NCBI GenBank assembly: GCA_900553205.1
Contig: USCK01000089.1
Span: 1 to 7,587, forward strand
Source of the DNA: an uncultured bacterium
GTDB lineage: Bacteria > Cyanobacteriota > Vampirovibrionia > Gastranaerophilales > Gastranaerophilaceae
DNA length: 7,587 nucleotides
Direction of reading: 5' to 3'
Positions within the stretch are counted from its first letter, which is position 1; the number at the start of each line of letters is the position of its first letter. The position numbers and the translations under genes were made by a program. The notes below the pieces were generated by a model, which was not told the DNA's origin, made no database searches, and worked only from the letters and a program-made list of their open reading frames with translations. Positions 5,675-7,587 of this stretch are shown piece after piece.

Positions 5675-5687
5675 GCACAAAATGTGC
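5675..5687 (-). promoter_or_regulatory. Hairpin at the 5' end of the infA mRNA
   Basis: GCACA (minus strand, 5683-5687) and TGTGC (5675-5679) form a perfect 5-bp stem with a 3-nt loop. It lies at the very start of the transcript predicted from the promoter at 5696-5723. It is too far from the Shine-Dalgarno (5651-5654) to mask it directly. It may protect the 5' end. Confidence 0.35.
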
Positions 5688-5695
5688 CTTTTACA

Positions 5696-5723
5696 ATAAT
5701 ATTCGCTAAAAGTCTGAATGCAA
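5696..5723 (-). promoter_or_regulatory. Promoter of the infA-rpsI operon
   Basis: The -10 box TATTAT (5696-5701, minus strand) matches 5 of 6 consensus bases. It is separated by 16 bp from TTGCAT (5718-5723), a poor but recognisable -35. The predicted start is near 5689, giving a 5' UTR of about 44 nt before infA. It is the best candidate in the region upstream of infA. An ACTTGCAT copy also occurs at 5812-5819 without a matching -10. A short TAAC-AA-GTTA inverted repeat (5735-5744) lies just upstream of the -35 and could bind a regulator. Confidence 0.5.
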
Positions 5724-5950
5724 GTATTTTCGGGTAACAAGTTAACAAAATTACATAAAATAGTCCAGTTTGTTTTTATCGTATTACAACACTTTGATTA
5801 ATTTTAAAAACATGCAAGTTACATACTAATAATGGGTTTTCAGACTACATCTTACTCTTTCGAAAATAGTTTAATTATTTGTTAATTAATAAAACAATCA
5901 TTAATTGTATGTAAAGAATTGTAAATTATTTAAGAAGAAAAAGGCAATTT
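5724..5950. other. AT-rich divergent intergenic region
   Basis: This stretch separates the infA operon from the plus-strand hypothetical gene. No protein or RNA gene is visible in it. It contains the TAAC-AA-GTTA repeat (5735-5744), a second copy of ATGCAAGT (5812-5819; first copy 5718-5725), an ACAAT-N5-ATTGT inverted repeat (5894-5908), and a direct repeat AATTGTA (5903-5909 and 5917-5923) with 14-nt spacing. Any of these could be an operator, but short repeats are common in DNA this AT-rich. Function unknown. Confidence 0.4.
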
Positions 5951-5978
5951 TTGAGTAGTTATATACTTTATATATACA
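5951..5978 (+). promoter_or_regulatory. Tentative promoter of the SIFN-motif gene
   Basis: TTGAGT (5951-5956) and TATACA (5973-5978) are separated by 16 bp, each matching 4 of 6 consensus bases. The surrounding alternating TA sequence offers other -10 choices, so the exact box is uncertain. The predicted start near 5985 would leave a leader of about 20 nt including the ribosome site at 5994-5997. Confidence 0.35.
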
Positions 5979-5993
5979 TAAGAGAGAAATAAC

Positions 5994-5997
5994 GGAG
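5994..5997 (+). promoter_or_regulatory. Ribosome binding site deciding the start at 6007
   Basis: GGAG followed by AG. Its spacing is 9 nt to the ATG at 6007 but only 3 nt to an in-frame TTG at 6001, so the ATG is preferred. Confidence 0.65.
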
Positions 5998-6006
5998 AGT
6001 TTGAAA

Positions 6007-6723
6007 ATGGTCGCACCAATCGATACAATTAAAACCAAAAAAGCCAGTCAATTAAACACTCAATTAAATGTTTATAAAGAAGGCAAAACTCAAGCTATCC
6101 AAAAAATTAAAAGTGGTTCAATTTTTAATACCGATAATCAAAAGCTCAACGCAAATGCCACTGATTCAATCTTTAACAACCCTGCATTAAAAGGTGTTTC
6201 TAACCAAGCTGCAGTTGCTCAAACCAACGATAACCAAAACACCGTATCTAATGCAACATCTGTAAATCTAAGCTCAATAATCACAAAAACTAATGACTTG
6301 ATTAATAATGTAGTTCAAAAATTTGAACAAGCTATCGACAATATCAAAAACAGTTTGGCTGAATTGTCAGCATTAGCTTCACCTAAAACTACTGGTCAAG
6401 CAGTAAACCCTCAAGAAAATATGCCAATGGATAATAAAGGCTCTGAAAATAAAGCTGCAAGTGGACAAGACAGACAAAAACCTAATGTCGGTTTTGGTCA
6501 AGAAACAGTAACCGATAAATCAACTACAGAGGCAAAAGAGGACAAAAAGGCTGACAAAGAGGAACGAGAATCCAGCACTCAACTGGCTCAAAATGCTTCT
6601 GAAATAGATAAAGCTACAATAAAGAAAATCGAACAACAATATGACCAACACTATCAAATGGGCACAAACGGTATTGATTCAATCTTCAACGAAATCGAAG
6701 ATATGACAACTTCTGCAAGCTAA
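6007..6723 (+). CDS. Hypothetical low-complexity protein with three SIFN motifs
   Basis: I do not recognise this 238-aa protein. It is rich in Asn, Gln, Lys, Ser and Thr, has no Cys or Trp, no signal peptide and no membrane segment. The short motif SIFN occurs three times: residues 38-41, 54-57 (TDSIFNNP) and 225-228 (GIDSIFNEIED). A predicted helical, possibly coiled-coil stretch spans about 86-124. Residues about 126-198 are disordered and low-complexity, with a charged Glu/Lys cluster at 175-188. Another helical segment runs from about 199 to 217. The layout suggests a cytosolic, largely disordered adaptor or secretion-associated protein, but that is a guess. Codon use matches its neighbours. 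The ATG at 6007 is chosen on ribosome-site spacing. Its TAA overlaps the stop of the convergent radical SAM gene by four bases. Confidence 0.75.
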   Translation: MVAPIDTIKTKKASQLNTQLNVYKEGKTQAIQKIKSGSIFNTDNQKLNANATDSIFNNPALKGVSNQAAVAQTNDNQNTVSNATSVNLSSIITKTNDLINNVVQKFEQAIDNIKNSLAELSALASPKTTGQAVNPQENMPMDNKGSENKAASGQDRQKPNVGFGQETVTDKSTTEAKEDKKADKEERESSTQLAQNASEIDKATIKKIEQQYDQHYQMGTNGIDSIFNEIEDMTTSAS

Positions 6724-7587
6724 TCAATATTTAACAAACGCAAATATTCTTTCTGCAAAAACTCCTTGTACGGATTAATCTTTATAAAATCCCAAGGGAG
6801 TTTTTGATTTATATCAATATTACCTTCTGCAAATTTATCTGTATCAATTCCGTATTTTTTAGCAGAAGATTTATAAGCGCCGAGTTTGCCCCCCTCTTTA
6901 TAAACATCAATCAAAAAGTCCGTAAGTGATGAATCCCCTCGAGATAAAACAGCCTGATAATAATCCCATTTAGGACTTGAGAATTTGAACTTTACTCCCA
7001 TTTTATGAAACTCTTTTGAGAGATATTTTTGTTTCTTTTCTAAAGACTTGGTACTTTCCTTGCCACACCACTGAAACGGAGTATGAGGTTTTGGGACGAA
7101 GGTTGAAAAAGAAAATGTTATATCAAAACCCTTATTAACCTGTTTCAATTCTCGCCCCAGTCTTAAAAACTCATCAATATCCTCTTGCGTTTCGGTTGGA
7201 ATACCGAGCATTGAATATATTTTGACACCATTCAATCCGTTTTCACGCATAATTCTTACAGCATCAAATATTTGTTGCTCTGTGATATTTTTATTAACTA
7301 CTTTTCGTAATCTCTCAGAAGCAGCCTCAATAGCAATGGTTGAATGTTTCTGCCCTGCAACAACAAGAGTTTTGACAACATTAGGTCTAATTGCATCAAC
7401 CCTTAGCGAGGACACGCTCATTTCAATGTTTTCGCCACCTTGAATACGGTTATAGATATATTCACAAATATCATCGAATCTTGGGTGAGAAGATATCAAA
7501 GCCCCTAATAAGGCTATTTTATTTGTATATTTAAGTCCCAGTTCTATTTTTTCAATTATCGTTTCATATTCTACAAAACGTACTGGC
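6720..7587 (-). CDS. B12-binding-type radical SAM protein, C-terminal part (TIGR03960-like)
   Basis: The frame is open from the right edge to the TAG at 6720 (288 complete residues); the true start is outside the window. An internal TTG at 7499 is not the start, because family sequence continues upstream (ALLGALISSHPRFDDICEYI). Visible radical SAM barrel elements are MSVSSLRVDAI, EAASERLRKVVNKNIT, GVKIYSMLGIPTETQEDIDE and FVPKPHTPFQW. After the barrel, LSRGDSSLTDFLIDVYKEGG and LPWDFIKINPYKEFL match my memory of the uncharacterised TIGR03960 family, whose N-terminus resembles a cobalamin-binding domain. The CxxxCxxC iron-sulfur motif should lie beyond the edge and cannot be checked. AASERL carries Ala where many relatives have Gly (AGSERL). 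The substrate is unknown. The gene ends tail to tail with the SIFN-motif gene. Confidence 0.85.
   Translation of the reverse strand, partial: PVRFVEYETIIEKIELGLKYTNKIALLGALISSHPRFDDICEYIYNRIQGGENIEMSVSSLRVDAIRPNVVKTLVVAGQKHSTIAIEAASERLRKVVNKNITEQQIFDAVRIMRENGLNGVKIYSMLGIPTETQEDIDEFLRLGRELKQVNKGFDITFSFSTFVPKPHTPFQWCGKESTKSLEKKQKYLSKEFHKMGVKFKFSSPKWDYYQAVLSRGDSSLTDFLIDVYKEGGKLGAYKSSAKKYGIDTDKFAEGNIDINQKLPWDFIKINPYKEFLQKEYLRLLNID

Noticed and set aside
6001..6006. TTG start for the SIFN-motif gene
   Set aside because: Only 3 nt from GGAG, too close; the ATG at 6007 has 9-nt spacing.
7222..7443. Plus-strand reading frame opposite the radical SAM gene
   Set aside because: Antisense shadow of a conserved protein frame.
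7497..7499. TTG at 7499 as the start of the radical SAM gene
   Set aside because: The frame stays open to the right edge and encodes family-like sequence upstream, so the gene is truncated by the window.

Overview
The window is AT-rich chromosomal DNA from a bacterium. It is dominated by one minus-strand ribosomal-protein and transcription operon reading from about 5690 down to about 434. The gene order in the direction of transcription is infA - rpmJ - rpsM - rpsK - rpsD - rpoA - rplQ - truA - rplM - rpsI. The organism is probably a non-photosynthetic relative of cyanobacteria (Vampirovibrionia/Melainabacteria, perhaps a gut Gastranaerophilales). This is inferred from cyanobacterium-like wording in S13 ([14 protein letters not shown]), in L17 (DQRKALLR, FIFDKE) and in the RpoA C-terminal domain (RAYNCLKRASINS), from low GC, and from a perfect copy of the cyanobacterial rRNA-spacer boxA motif near the left edge. 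It was not verified by any search.

From right to left: (a) 6720-7587 is the C-terminal 288 residues of a B12-binding-type radical SAM protein, minus strand, running off the right edge. (b) 6007-6723, plus strand, is a low-complexity hypothetical protein with three SIFN motifs; its stop codon overlaps that of the radical SAM gene. (c) 5646-6006 is a divergent intergenic region carrying the infA promoter and a weaker promoter for the hypothetical gene. (d) 485-5645 is the operon, ending in a clear intrinsic terminator at 434-461. (e) 1-433 has no credible protein gene. It carries tandem minus-strand promoters, small hairpins and a boxA, the layout of an rRNA operon leader whose rRNA gene would begin just past the left edge.

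The genes work together in translation and transcription: an initiation factor (IF-1), three large-subunit proteins (L36, L17, L13), four small-subunit proteins (S13, S11, S4, S9), RNA polymerase alpha, and a tRNA pseudouridine synthase. The rpsM-rpsK-rpsD-rpoA-rplQ core is the classic alpha operon, in which S4 is the known autoregulator in E. coli. Two intergenic stretches here look like regulatory RNA: the 175-nt rpmJ-rpsM gap, with a 13-bp long-range helix and two further hairpins, and the 85-nt rpsK-rpsD gap, with two mutually exclusive hairpins. The rpmJ-rpsM leader also shares two colinear 10-mers with the predicted rRNA leader at the left edge. I saw no mobile element, CRISPR array, tRNA gene or obvious horizontally acquired cassette.
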